The notes: generated by a model from the sequence alone, not told the origin. Counted from the first letter of the stretch, positions 1 through 8,373 are shown. The stretch: DNA of 26,786 nt from Candidatus Dormiibacterota bacterium (GCA_003164475.1 PLTL01000233.1:1-26786); one strand, 5' to 3'. Numbers and translations: made by a program.

Positions 1-473
1 CCGTACTCCCCCATCGTCCCCAGCTTGATCAGGTGGCAGTCGGGGACCCGTTCGTGGATCGCGAAGAGCAGGTTGAGGGTCCCGCTGACATTGTTGACCT
101 GGGTGAAGACGGCGTGGTCGCGATCGATCATCGAGAAGGGGGCGCTGCGCTGCTCGGCGAAGTGGATGACCGCCTCAGGGCGGAACTCGGCGAAGAGCTG
201 GTCAACCGCGGCGAAGTCGGTGAGGTCGGCGCGGCGCCACAGGATCGTCTTGCCGGTCAGCTCCTGCCAGCGCCGTACCCGCTGCGGCATCGACCTGATC
301 GGGACCAGGCTGTAGGTTCCACCCTCCCGGTCCCAGCTTCGCCGGGCCAGGTTGTCGACCGCGACGACCCGATGCCCCAACCGGGACAGGTGCATAGCCA
401 TCGGCCAACCGATGTAGCCGTCGGCTCCCAGCACCAGCACGGTCAGACCGCTCGAACTCGCTTCACGGGTCAT
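1..473 (-). CDS. sqdB: UDP-sulfoquinovose synthase, N-terminal part (cut by window edge)
   Basis: This is an open frame on the minus strand that runs off the left edge; 157 codons are visible. It begins with a Rossmann dinucleotide-binding motif (VLVLGADGYIGWP, about residues 12-24). It then carries features typical of SqdB/SQD1: VDNLARR after the first beta-alpha-beta unit, HFAEQRSAPFSMIDRD (about 105-120), QVNNVSGTLNLLFAI and KLGTMGEYG at the cut. In the family this enzyme makes UDP-sulfoquinovose from UDP-glucose and sulfite, the head-group donor for the sulfolipid SQDG. The start at 473 has a GGGAG about 9 bases upstream; an in-frame ATG at 494 is an alternative. The sulfolipid transferase that would normally accompany it is not visible here and may lie to the left. 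The family call is strong because the motif string is near-diagnostic; the C-terminal half is unseen. Confidence 0.88.
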   Translation of the reverse strand, partial: MTREASSSGLTVLVLGADGYIGWPMAMHLSRLGHRVVAVDNLARRSWDREGGTYSLVPIRSMPQRVRRWQELTGKTILWRRADLTDFAAVDQLFAEFRPEAVIHFAEQRSAPFSMIDRDHAVFTQVNNVSGTLNLLFAIHERVPDCHLIKLGTMGEY

Positions 474-634
474 CTGCCCATCTCCCAGCGACATGCCGCC
501 CAGGGGCGCCTCTTGCCGCCAATGCCCTCACCTGCATCATCGAAGGCCCGGTGGGCCAACCCGGCGATGTTGCCAGAGGCGATGAGATCAAGTCAATCGA
601 GAAGGGGGTCGGAGCCGAGATTCTAAGCAGGAAC

Positions 635-1606
635 TCAGCCGCTGAGCCAGGACTGGATCACCTGGTCGATGTGGGTGATCGGGATCGCGAAGGCGTTGGC
701 CCCGGTCTCCGCCGCCAGGGTCAGGATCCCCACCACCTGGCCCCGCGGCGTGAGCACCGGGCCCCCACTGTTGCCGGGGAAGACCTGGCCCCCGATGCGC
801 ATCAGCCCGGTGTAGTTGGAGACCTCCCCGGGGGCGGCATCGGGTACGGTGGCGCTCTGGTCGAGCGCGCCGACCTCGGAGACGGTCACCGGGGGATGGC
901 CGGTGGCCCCCTGGGCGGCCAGCACCACCACGGGCTCCCCGACCGGTGGCAGCGAGTCCTCGATCGGGAAGGCGGCCTCCTCAAAGCCCCAGACGTGAAT
1001 CTCGGCCAGGTCCCAGGCGGGGTCGTCGTTGATCACCTCGGCGCTGTACTGGAGGCCGGAGGGCAGGAGGATGTGAAAGCTCTGGCCCTCGTGGACCACG
1101 TGGTCGTTGGTGAGGAAGTCGCCGGTGTCGTCGACGGGCCAGCCGGTGCCCAGCTCCTCCGAGGTGGGCCCCACGGCCACCACCGTCACCACCTCCGGGA
1201 GGTCAGCGGCCGCCACCGCCTCCAGCAGCTGGCTGGCGGCGGCCGGCATGGGAGCGGGGCTCGAGCTCGCCGCTGACGGGCTGGCCTCGGGCCGGCTTCC
1301 GGTGTGGCGGTGGGGGAGGTTGGTGCCAAAGATCACCGCACCGGACCCGACCGCGATCCCCATCGCGGCGATCGCCAGCACCGAGACCATCCGCCGGCCA
1401 AGGTGGCGGCCCGCTGGCGCTTCTGGCTCGGGTGGTGAGGGAGGAGGCGGCCCCTCCATCTGCGCCCAGAGCGATGGCAGGGGAGGGTGAGGCACCGGAG
1501 GCTGTGCGGGAGCACCGGGCACCCAGGGCAGCGGCAAACGGGGAGTTTCCTCCGCGCCCGGATGGCTGGGCTGATCCTCCGCACGAGGATCCAGATCCGT
1601 GTTCAC
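635..1606 (-). CDS. Membrane-anchored trypsin-like (HtrA/S1C-type) serine protease without PDZ domain
   Basis: This 323-residue protein has a Pro-rich, presumably cytoplasmic N-terminus (about 1-70), one membrane segment (about 73-95), a Ser/Ala/Pro linker, and a trypsin-fold domain from about 125 to the end. The catalytic triad is visible: His169 in LTNDHVV, Asp199 in DPAWDLAEI and Ser280 in PGNSGGPV. The context GTGWPVDDTGDFLTNDHVV is typical of DegP/HtrA proteases. There is no room for a C-terminal PDZ domain, so it resembles the short anchored S1 proteases found in actinobacteria and relatives. A role in extracytoplasmic protein quality control or surface-protein processing is inference. 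The GTG start at 1606 has GGAGG only one base upstream, which is unusually close, so the true start may be different. The next gene upstream on this strand is the glycine-rich surface protein, 87 bases away, and the two may be co-transcribed. Confidence 0.85.
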   Translation of the reverse strand: MNTDLDPRAEDQPSHPGAEETPRLPLPWVPGAPAQPPVPHPPLPSLWAQMEGPPPPSPPEPEAPAGRHLGRRMVSVLAIAAMGIAVGSGAVIFGTNLPHRHTGSRPEASPSAASSSPAPMPAAASQLLEAVAAADLPEVVTVVAVGPTSEELGTGWPVDDTGDFLTNDHVVHEGQSFHILLPSGLQYSAEVINDDPAWDLAEIHVWGFEEAAFPIEDSLPPVGEPVVVLAAQGATGHPPVTVSEVGALDQSATVPDAAPGEVSNYTGLMRIGGQVFPGNSGGPVLTPRGQVVGILTLAAETGANAFAIPITHIDQVIQSWLSG

Positions 1607-1693
1607 ACCTCCGGCGCATGGGCCGATTACGCCTGGACTCCCCCGACCACGCTAAGCATATCCCTGCTGAAGCGCCCTGCCGCCACCGGCACC

Positions 1694-3091
1694 TCAGGCC
1701 GGCGGGCTACCGCTAGGTGGCCGCGTCGGGGCCGGGCCGGCCTCCGACGGGGTCGGGGCCCGCCGACGGCGCCAGATCCAGAGGGCGCCGCCGAGGACGA
1801 GCAGCACCACCACCACCGCCACCAAGGCGATCAGCCAGGCCGGCGCTGGAAGGACGTCGGCACCGCTGGCCGTGGCGATCAGGGGCACTGGGCTGATGAC
1901 GATCGGGTTCGGCACCGGCACCACCGGAGCGGACCACTGGACCATTGCCTGCCCATCCCCCTGGGCCGGAGCGCTCGCGGCGTCAAGGATCGTCACCGAG
2001 GTCGCGGTGGGGCTGACGTAGCTCGTGCCGCCACCTCCCCCACCCCCGGCCCCGACCGCGTAACCACCGGCGGTACTGAGGCAGCTCTCTCCGGCCGCCC
2101 CTCCCCCACCTCCGAGGTAGCCACCACCGCCGCCCCCGCCGCCGAGGCTCTGTGACGTGCCAGCCAGCGTGGCGCTGCTGGCTGCTCCACCGGAGCCCGG
2201 CGCAGAGTCGGTCCAGGTTAGGCCGTCGGCGCCGGGCGGGCCGGGCGCGGAGCTGTCGTCACAGGCTGCCGGTGCAGCGGCCCCGCCCGGCCCCGCCACC
2301 GGACCCGGGGGGACCGCCAGCGAGGTGCCGCCCGGAGACCCGGCGGCGGCGATGATCTGGGCTGAGATGGTGACCGAGTCGCCGGTCCCGCCGCTTCCCC
2401 CCGCCGCACCACCGGCGCCGCCAGAGCCCGGGCAGCTGCTTCCCGGGCTGCAGCCGGGAGCGGCCCCGGCCCCGCCGCCGCCCGCCGCCAGGAGAAGGAG
2501 GTCGCCCGAGCTGTCCGTGACAAAGGTGGCCCCGCCGCCACCACCCGCAGCGGACCCGCCCGCGCCGCCGTTGGGATAGCCACCGGTCGACTGCGAGGAG
2601 GTGGCGCTCCACTGGCCGGAGGCACCCACTGTGATCGTGAGCTGCTCACCTGGGCTCACCGCCAGGGTACCGACCACCTGGGCACCGGCACCGCCGGACG
2701 CCCCACCCGGGTCCGACCCGCCGGAGCCGCCGTCGAGGGTGAGCGTGATCGAGGTCACCCCGTCCGGAACCGTCCAGGTGACCGGGGCGCCCGGGACACT
2801 GGGATTCCAGGATGCCGTGCATTCGCCTGCGGGGTCGCAGTTGGAGCTGGGCACGGGAGTGCCGATCGGCGTCGGGCTGGGGACCGGGCTCGCGATGGCG
2901 ATCGCGGTAGGAAGCGGCGGAGGACTGGGGGCCGTGGAGGGGCTCGCCGTCACCGCCGGCGTCGCGGTGCCCGCCGCCAGTGGCGTGGCGGCCCGGGCCA
3001 CCGTGGCTCCCCCGGCCGGCAGCAGAAGTGTCAGGACAGCGGCCCCGGCAGCGGCTAGATAGAGCGCAGCGGGTCTGGTCAGCTGGGCCAT
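1694..3091 (-). CDS. Secreted glycine-rich surface protein with C-terminal membrane anchor (ALK/LTK-type glycine-rich domain)
   Basis: This 465-residue protein has a signal peptide (about 1-35, cleavage near ARA-ATP) and a Thr/Ser/Pro-rich linker to about 83. From about 100 to 385 it has a long Gly/Ala/Ser-rich domain with repeated GGGGG runs. The pattern WTVPDGVTSITLTLDGGSG, then PGEQLTITVG, GGGGGATFV, LLLAAGGGGA and GGGGGTSYV resembles the glycine-rich domain described in ALK/LTK receptors and in many bacterial surface proteins. The C-terminus has one hydrophobic segment (about 415-440) followed by WRRRR, a stop-transfer anchor that leaves a short cytoplasmic Pro-rich tail. There is no LPxTG motif. 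GGAGGG lies about 7 bases before the ATG. It is divergent from the G1 peptidase gene. A structural or adhesive surface role is inferred from architecture only. Confidence 0.75.
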   Translation of the reverse strand: MAQLTRPAALYLAAAGAAVLTLLLPAGGATVARAATPLAAGTATPAVTASPSTAPSPPPLPTAIAIASPVPSPTPIGTPVPSSNCDPAGECTASWNPSVPGAPVTWTVPDGVTSITLTLDGGSGGSDPGGASGGAGAQVVGTLAVSPGEQLTITVGASGQWSATSSQSTGGYPNGGAGGSAAGGGGGATFVTDSSGDLLLLAAGGGGAGAAPGCSPGSSCPGSGGAGGAAGGSGGTGDSVTISAQIIAAAGSPGGTSLAVPPGPVAGPGGAAAPAACDDSSAPGPPGADGLTWTDSAPGSGGAASSATLAGTSQSLGGGGGGGGYLGGGGGAAGESCLSTAGGYAVGAGGGGGGGTSYVSPTATSVTILDAASAPAQGDGQAMVQWSAPVVPVPNPIVISPVPLIATASGADVLPAPAWLIALVAVVVVLLVLGGALWIWRRRRAPTPSEAGPAPTRPPSGSPPA

Positions 3092-3431
3092 GGATCCCTC
3101 CGCCAGGTGGCCGGCCCCGATGAGGGGCGGGCGAGCGGACTACTGCAGAGGGGACGCGGGGACTTCGCACTCGGTTCCATCGATGGCGGGGACCGGGACC
3201 ATGCCGAGGTGGCCAGGATCACCGTCCAGCCTCGACCACGAACCTCTCAGTCCGTCCCTGTCTGCACCGCCCCGAGGTAACGAAGGCCGCCCCGGGCGCT
3301 GAGCCGGTCACCTCGATGAGGCGTGCCCGCTCGGCCCTGTCCCTGAGACCCGCGGTTCCGGTCACGTTCCCCCACCGAGACAGCGACGGGGGGAGCGTAT
3401 TACCTCATGAGGCGATATAGGTAGAGGAGCC
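3092..3431. promoter_or_regulatory. Divergent intergenic region between two surface-protein genes
   Basis: These 340 bases separate the starts of the minus-strand glycine-rich protein and the plus-strand G1 peptidase, so promoters for both must lie here. A perfect 10-base palindrome CCTCATGAGG is at 3403-3412, just before an AT-richer stretch GATATAGG and the Shine-Dalgarno GAGGAG that serves the ATG at 3432. I could not fix -35/-10 boxes with confidence, and I see no gene in this stretch. Confidence 0.4.
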
Positions 3432-5795
3432 ATGCGCGCCTCCCGACTAGGCTCTCGCCTGCTGGCGGTGGGCTGTGCGGTGGCTCTCCTGGGCGCCGGC
3501 CTGGTGTTGGGTGCCACCCCCGCCCTGGCCGCCCCGAGGCCAGTCGGAGCTCCCAGCTCGTCGCCACTCGTCACCCCATCCGACGCCGCCGTTCAGCCCC
3601 TTCTCGGAGCAGAGAGTCAGGCGGATCTGTCAGTGCTCCTCCAAAGCGGCAGCCGGACGGCGCCCGGGGTCACTGCGGCTCCCAGCCTCGACCCCAGCAA
3701 CGCGGCCGAGGCCGCCAGCTCCACCTCCGGCGGGGCCTACACCGCCCTGCTGCCCACCCGGCTGCTGGACACCAGGGCCGGAGACCAGCCCCTCGGGCCC
3801 GGCGACAGCCGAAGCCAGACCGTGACCGGGGGCAGCGTGCCGGCGCCTGCCACCGCGGTCACGCTCAACGTGACCGCCACCGATACGACCGCCAGCAGCT
3901 ACCTCACCGTGTACCCGGCCGGAGGGACGCAGCCGTTGGTCTCGAACCTCAACTGGGCTCAGGGTGAGACGGTCTCCAACCTGGTCATCGTCCCGGTGGG
4001 CGCCGCCGGCCAGGTCATGTTCTACAACGACCTGGGCCAAACCGACCTGGCGGTCGACCTGGAGGGGTACTTCGCCCCCGAGCCCTCGGGCACGACCGCG
4101 GGCAGCTACGTCCCCCTGACGCCGGCCCGGATCACTGACACCCGGGTCGGAAGTGGCGAACCCTACGCTGATGGGGCTCTGACCCCGGGGAGCACCCTGA
4201 ACATCCAGGTGACCGGTGGGGGCGGCGTGCCCGCCTCGGGGGTCGCCGCGGCACTCCTGAACGTCACCGTCACGGACACCAGCGCCAGCAGCTACCTCAC
4301 CGTCTATCCGGAGGGGGAGGCTCAGCCGCTGGCGTCTAACCTCAACTGGACAGCCGGTGAGACCGTCGCCAACCGGGTCTTGGTGCCGGTCGGCCCGACC
4401 GGCCAGGTCACGGTCTACAACCAGCTGGGCAGCACGGACGTGGTGGTCGACGTCGATGGCTACTTCACCGATGGCAGCCCGCCGCCTGGTGATGCCTCCC
4501 TGTTTGTCCCCGTCAGCCCGGTCCGCCTGCTGGACACGCGCCAGACCGGCCAGACCCTGGAGCCAGGCGGGACTCTCCCCACCGCGATGACCGGACTCGA
4601 TGGCATCGCCTCCAACGCGATCGCGGTGGTGAGCAACGTGACCGCCACCGACACCACCTCCCCCAGCTACTTCACGGTCTACCCCGGAGGGGTCCAGCCG
4701 CTAGCCTCGGACCTGAATTGGGGTCCGGGGCAGACCGTGCCCAACCTGACCGTGGCCAGCGTCGGCGGCGCTGGGGGAACCTCGTTCTTCAACGCCGCAG
4801 GGACAGCCGACCTGGTCATCGACGTGTTCGGATACTTCGTTCCCGCACTGACGACCCCGGTGATGGTCACCACGACCTCACTGCCAATGGCGTGGGCGGG
4901 CACCGCCTACCAGACAACCCTCCAGGCCTACGCCGGCACGCCCCCCTACTCGTGGCGAGTCAGCTCGGGCTCACTTCCCTCCGGGTTGAGCGTGTCCACG
5001 AGTGGCGTGCTTAGCGGAACCGCCGCCGTGGCCAGTACTTCCAGTTTCGTCGTCACGGTGACCGACTCTGCGACGCCGACGGCGCAGACGGCGACGGCGC
5101 CACTGTCACTGGACGTCTGCCCGGCAAGCCCGGTCGGTCTGATCCTCCGGGCCCCGACGGTGAGCTATGCGCTCAACTGGTCTGGCTACGTGGCCACGGG
5201 CGGTCCTTTCACCTATGTCACCGGAACCTTCAATGTGCCAAGCCTCCTGGCCACACCGACCGAGACCTTGGCCGCGATCTGGGACGGGATCGATGGGTTT
5301 GGGAATCTCTCGCTGATCCAGGCAGGGACGAACGAGACGTATGTCCCCAGCAACAACACCGTCTACACCGATGCGTGGTGGACCCTCTCCACCTTGGGCT
5401 ACTACGAGCAACCAATCGCAATGACCGTGGTCCCCGGCGATCGGATGACGGTGACGATCTACCAAACCGCGGCCAGCAACTGGATCATCACCATACTGAA
5501 CGACACCACCGGTGCGACCTTCACCACCGACCAGACCTATTCAGCGCCGCAGGTCACCGCCGAGTGGGTGGTTGAGGCTCCAGGACTTGGCGGAACGACC
5601 AGCAGCCTCGGCGACTACAGTCCCGATGTGACGTTCGCCGGCCTGAGCGCGGCGGGACCGCAGCGCACGCTGTCCGTGGTGCGCATGCTCCAGCCGGGGA
5701 AGACGGGGAAGCTGGTGCAGATGTCGAGTCCCTCGGCACTGACAGAGGCTGGCTTCGCCGTCGCCTACGGGAGTGCCACCCCACCGCCGCCGTGA
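3432..5795 (+). CDS. Secreted multidomain G1 (eqolisin-type) glutamic peptidase with three surface repeats and an Ig-like domain
   Basis: This 787-residue protein starts with a signal peptide (about 1-33, ending ALA-A). Three tandem repeats of about 115 residues follow (about 103-215, 225-345 and 356-472). Each runs from a PxRLLDTR-type opening through LNVTATDTTASSYLTVYP and SNLNW..GETV to a VDVDGYF-like end. Residues about 474-562 form a putative Ig fold (He_PIG type, PPYSWRVSSGSLPSGLSVS). The C-terminal domain (about 580-780) matches G1 peptidases: LNWSGYV, FNVPS, WDGIDGFGNLSLIQAGT, AWWTL, VPGDRMTVTI and AEWVVEAPG. The Gln-Glu dyad of this family would be Gln630 (LIQAG) and a Glu in AEWVVE (Glu711 or Glu715). 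G1 peptidases are acid-active endopeptidases best known from fungi, with bacterial members. GAGGAG lies before the ATG. The repeats probably attach to or extend from the envelope (inference). No prodomain other than the repeats is obvious. Confidence 0.85.
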   Translation: MRASRLGSRLLAVGCAVALLGAGLVLGATPALAAPRPVGAPSSSPLVTPSDAAVQPLLGAESQADLSVLLQSGSRTAPGVTAAPSLDPSNAAEAASSTSGGAYTALLPTRLLDTRAGDQPLGPGDSRSQTVTGGSVPAPATAVTLNVTATDTTASSYLTVYPAGGTQPLVSNLNWAQGETVSNLVIVPVGAAGQVMFYNDLGQTDLAVDLEGYFAPEPSGTTAGSYVPLTPARITDTRVGSGEPYADGALTPGSTLNIQVTGGGGVPASGVAAALLNVTVTDTSASSYLTVYPEGEAQPLASNLNWTAGETVANRVLVPVGPTGQVTVYNQLGSTDVVVDVDGYFTDGSPPPGDASLFVPVSPVRLLDTRQTGQTLEPGGTLPTAMTGLDGIASNAIAVVSNVTATDTTSPSYFTVYPGGVQPLASDLNWGPGQTVPNLTVASVGGAGGTSFFNAAGTADLVIDVFGYFVPALTTPVMVTTTSLPMAWAGTAYQTTLQAYAGTPPYSWRVSSGSLPSGLSVSTSGVLSGTAAVASTSSFVVTVTDSATPTAQTATAPLSLDVCPASPVGLILRAPTVSYALNWSGYVATGGPFTYVTGTFNVPSLLATPTETLAAIWDGIDGFGNLSLIQAGTNETYVPSNNTVYTDAWWTLSTLGYYEQPIAMTVVPGDRMTVTIYQTAASNWIITILNDTTGATFTTDQTYSAPQVTAEWVVEAPGLGGTTSSLGDYSPDVTFAGLSAAGPQRTLSVVRMLQPGKTGKLVQMSSPSALTEAGFAVAYGSATPPPP

Positions 5796-6352
5796 TCCGC
5801 CTTGGGTCACGCCCGCCAAGGTCCACGACGCACCCGGCCGATGATCGAGGGGCCATCCGACAGCTGGCTGATCCCCTGACCTGGCCGACGGTGGGCGATG
5901 CCGGGCGGGCGTGGCAGGGCTCCGGGCCGCCGCACGAGAACGCGGCGATCCCCGCACCCAGAGCCGCGTGGGAGCTGGCGGTGGAGTCCGGGTCCTCTGC
6001 TCCAGCCACACCCGGGGGCCAGGGTGCTAGCCGCAGGCACAGATAGGAGGGAGCTAACCGGGGACGCACCTCATGGCCTCAGGGGTGGGTCGCGTCCGCC
6101 GGGAGGCGAAACGCTGGGAGGAGAAGGCCCGCCCGGGCCACGTGAGGCCGGCCCGAGAGCCCTGGAGGCAGTCTGAGAGTTCCCGGGGGCGAGAAGTGGC
6201 TACAGCGGGCACGTTGTCTGCGCAGGGTGACCGGGCCGTGCCAAGGTGCCGGCTGACGCCCATCGATCTCCGGCGGTCTGGCTCCGACCGGGGTGAGAGG
6301 GATGGGGAGAGAACTGGCTCGCTTGCTGCCGGGCGCCTCCGCCACTGGGGCG
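5796..6352. other. Intergenic stretch without recognisable gene
   Basis: These 557 bases lie between the stop of the G1 peptidase gene (plus) and the 3' end of tRNA-Leu (minus). Open frames exist on both strands, but they have random-looking, Arg/Pro-rich translations with no domain or plausible ribosome site. A weak inverted repeat CCTTGG/CCAAGG lies just after the peptidase stop codon and might be part of a terminator, but it lacks a T-run. Confidence 0.4.
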
Positions 6353-6439
6353 TGGTGCCGGGAGCGGGACTCGAACCCGCACGCAGTGACCTGCACAGCG
6401 CCCTGAACGCTGCGTGTCTACCGATTTCACCATCCCGGC
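6353..6439 (-). tRNA. tRNA-Leu (anticodon CAG), CCA encoded
   Basis: Read on the minus strand, it starts GCCGGGA (6439 downward) and pairs with TCCCGGC at the 3' end, followed by discriminator A and an encoded CCA (6353-6355). The anticodon arm is CAGCG-TTCAGGG-CGCTG, giving anticodon CAG. The long variable arm with a GCAG/CTGC stem is that of a class II tRNA, as expected for Leu. The T arm GCGGG-TTCGAGT-CCCGC is intact. It lies downstream of secG and the solute-binding protein gene on the same strand; secG followed by a leucine tRNA is also seen in other bacteria such as E. coli. Confidence 0.96.
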
Positions 6440-6505
6440 CGCAGCTGAGAATCCTACCTGACGGGAGCGCCCCCCCTGGACCGGGACAGCTGGGCGGGGA
6501 CCCGC

Positions 6506-8071
6506 TCAGAGGCTCCAGTTGACGACGTCGCGGAAGCGCTGGCTGGGATCCCCCACCGTGCCGATCCCCGGGGTGTGCACCGAACTCAGGTGCACGTAGA
6601 GGTCGACCGGGGTGTAGAGGAAGACCCCGGGCATGTCCACGAAGAGTCTCTTGGCCACCTCCCGGTAGGCACTGAGCCGGTCGGCGGGGGTGGCCGCGGT
6701 GGCCAGGGCGTCCAGAGCGTGGTTGAGGAAGGGATCCGGGGCGGACTGGCTGAAGTTGAGGCTCTGGCCGGGCTCGACCCCGGATCGCCAGAGCGAGGTG
6801 AGGTCAGGGTCGGGACCGTTGTCGAAGCCCACCAGGGCCACCTGGAAGTGTTCGGGCGAGAGGGTGTCGGAGACGAAGCCCCCCTCGGAGAGGGTCTGCA
6901 CCGTGACCAGGAACCCCTGCTGGTCGAGCTGGCCGGCGACCTCGGAAGCCGCCTGCGGAAGCGGGGGCAGGTTGGGCACGTCGAGGGAGATCCGGAGATC
7001 TAGACCATCCCGCTGCCAGAGGTGCGACGTGGGTGAGCGCCTCCATCCGTCGCCCTGGAGAAGCGAGGTCACCGAGCCAAGATGTCCGGCGCTGCTGACC
7101 GCGCTCTCGGCCCAGGTGATCGAGTCCGGCAGCGGTCCCAGCTGAGGGATCCCCAGCCCGCGCAGGGCGTCGGACACCAGCGCTCCCCGGTTCACCGCCG
7201 CCGCGATCGCCTGCCGTACCGGCAGTTCGTCCAGCGGTGCGGAGTGCTCGTTGAAGAGCAGATCGACGAAGGCGTAGGTGACGATCCGGGTCCGGACCAG
7301 GCCCGCTGGCAGCCCGGTGAGGTCCGATGGGGTGGCCGCCAGCCAGCCGTCCACGGTCCCCTGAGCCAGAAGCTGCTCAGCGGCGGCGGAGCTGGGCGTG
7401 AGAAGGATGTCGAAGCCGTCCAAGATCGGCCGAGGCTGGTAGTAGCGGTTGCGGGAGAGGGTCACCTGGTCGGCCCCGTTGGCGACGACCCGGAAGGGCC
7501 CGGCGCTGGGGGCGAAGAGAGCGTCGGTTCGCTGGTCCCCCCGGAAGAAGAGCCCAGGCGAATGGTGGTAGTGGGCGGCGGGCAGGACGGCATCCTCGGC
7601 GGCGGTCGGGAAGCTGGTGCTTGGCCCGGGCAGCACGAAGGTCCCCGACCACAGCGAGCTGGCGAAAAGGCTGACTCCGGTCCAGGGTGCGGCCATGTCC
7701 GGATTGGGAAACCTGGGGGACTGCAGCACCGCCAGGGTGAAGGCGACATCCTTGGTGGTAACCGGGGATCCATTGGACCAGCGCCGCCCGGAGGAGAGGG
7801 TGAAGTGGTACCGGGACCCGCCGCGCTCGGACTCCCAGCTGGTGGCCAGCCCCAGCTCCGGAGCCCCGTCAACCCCCTCCTCCATCAGGCCAGGGCCCGT
7901 CAGCGCCCCCACCGCCTGGGCGACCGGGTCGTCAGGCGAGAGCAGAGGGCTAAGCGGAGAGGGGCCCACCGGGGCGACCACCGCCTCGGTGTAGACCTGG
8001 TGGGAGGAGAGGGCCCGCAGGGAGATGCCGAGCGCGATCCCCCCACCTACCAGGAGGACCAGGGTGCCCAC
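6506..8071 (-). CDS. Family 5 (SBP_bac_5) extracellular solute-binding protein, membrane-anchored; start uncertain
   Basis: About 521 residues are read from the GTG at 8071. The first 20 or so form a hydrophobic anchor (VGTLVLLVGGGIALGISL). The rest has the order expected of oligopeptide/nickel-type ABC binding proteins: ATSWESE..SRYHFTLSSGRRWSNGSPVTTKDVAFTL near the N-terminus, AGPFRVVANGADQVTLSRNRYY in the middle, and VRQAIAAAVNR and MPGVFLYTPVDLYVH toward the end. There is no lipobox Cys, so it is probably held by an uncleaved N-terminal helix. The frame stays open upstream across secG and into the JAMM peptidase gene, but it has no ATG, GTG or TTG between the secG stop (8137) and 8071, and the 8071 GTG has no Shine-Dalgarno. 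The basic stretch just upstream (RFPSPSRHPLRFLAA) looks like the natural cytoplasmic flank, so a non-canonical start near 8140 or earlier is possible. No permease or ATPase gene is nearby. Confidence 0.8.
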   Translation of the reverse strand: MGTLVLLVGGGIALGISLRALSSHQVYTEAVVAPVGPSPLSPLLSPDDPVAQAVGALTGPGLMEEGVDGAPELGLATSWESERGGSRYHFTLSSGRRWSNGSPVTTKDVAFTLAVLQSPRFPNPDMAAPWTGVSLFASSLWSGTFVLPGPSTSFPTAAEDAVLPAAHYHHSPGLFFRGDQRTDALFAPSAGPFRVVANGADQVTLSRNRYYQPRPILDGFDILLTPSSAAAEQLLAQGTVDGWLAATPSDLTGLPAGLVRTRIVTYAFVDLLFNEHSAPLDELPVRQAIAAAVNRGALVSDALRGLGIPQLGPLPDSITWAESAVSSAGHLGSVTSLLQGDGWRRSPTSHLWQRDGLDLRISLDVPNLPPLPQAASEVAGQLDQQGFLVTVQTLSEGGFVSDTLSPEHFQVALVGFDNGPDPDLTSLWRSGVEPGQSLNFSQSAPDPFLNHALDALATAATPADRLSAYREVAKRLFVDMPGVFLYTPVDLYVHLSSVHTPGIGTVGDPSQRFRDVVNWSL

Positions 8072-8136
8072 CGCCGCCAGGAACCGAAGCGGGTGGCGAG
8101 ACGGGCTAGGGAAGCGCCACCAGGAGGCGGCTCGCT

Positions 8137-8373
8137 CTAGCCAACGCCCAAGCGGATCTCCACCACCGCCACCAGGGCGAAGGCGACGGTCAGCCAGATG
8201 GAGGCGCGGAAAAGCACCCTTTCCAGTCCCCGACGGGTCCGATAGCCGCCACCCATGTCCGTCCCCCCCCCGATCGTGCCGCCAAGGCCGCTTGAGTTGG
8301 GGGTCTGGAGCAGGACGGTCACGACCACCAGGATCGCCAGGACCATCTCCAGGACGCCGATTGCGGACTTCAC
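8137..8373 (-). CDS. secG: Protein translocase subunit SecG
   Basis: This 78-residue protein has two hydrophobic segments (about 5-22 and 56-74) separated by a Gly-rich loop with the family signature LLQTPNSSGLGGTIGGG. SecG is the small accessory subunit of the SecYEG channel that exports unfolded proteins. The GTG start at 8373 overlaps the stop of the JAMM peptidase gene by four bases (GTGA) and has GGAGG at 8378-8382, four bases upstream. A run of nine C (nine G in the mRNA) encodes part of the Gly loop. In many actinobacteria secG follows tpiA; here it is in a cluster headed by enolase. A leucine tRNA lies further downstream. Confidence 0.93.
   Translation of the reverse strand: MKSAIGVLEMVLAILVVVTVLLQTPNSSGLGGTIGGGTDMGGGYRTRRGLERVLFRASIWLTVAFALVAVVEIRLGVG

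Noticed and set aside
2020..2560. Dense GGC/GCC repeats considered as a PE_PGRS-like repeat or minisatellite
   Set aside because: The repetition follows from polyglycine coding in the glycine-rich protein; no exact nucleotide unit is repeated in tandem.
7082..8140. Long plus-strand frame of 352 codons opposite the solute-binding protein gene
   Set aside because: It is antisense to a well-supported gene and its Gly/Arg/Pro-rich translation has no domain; high GC keeps such shadows open.
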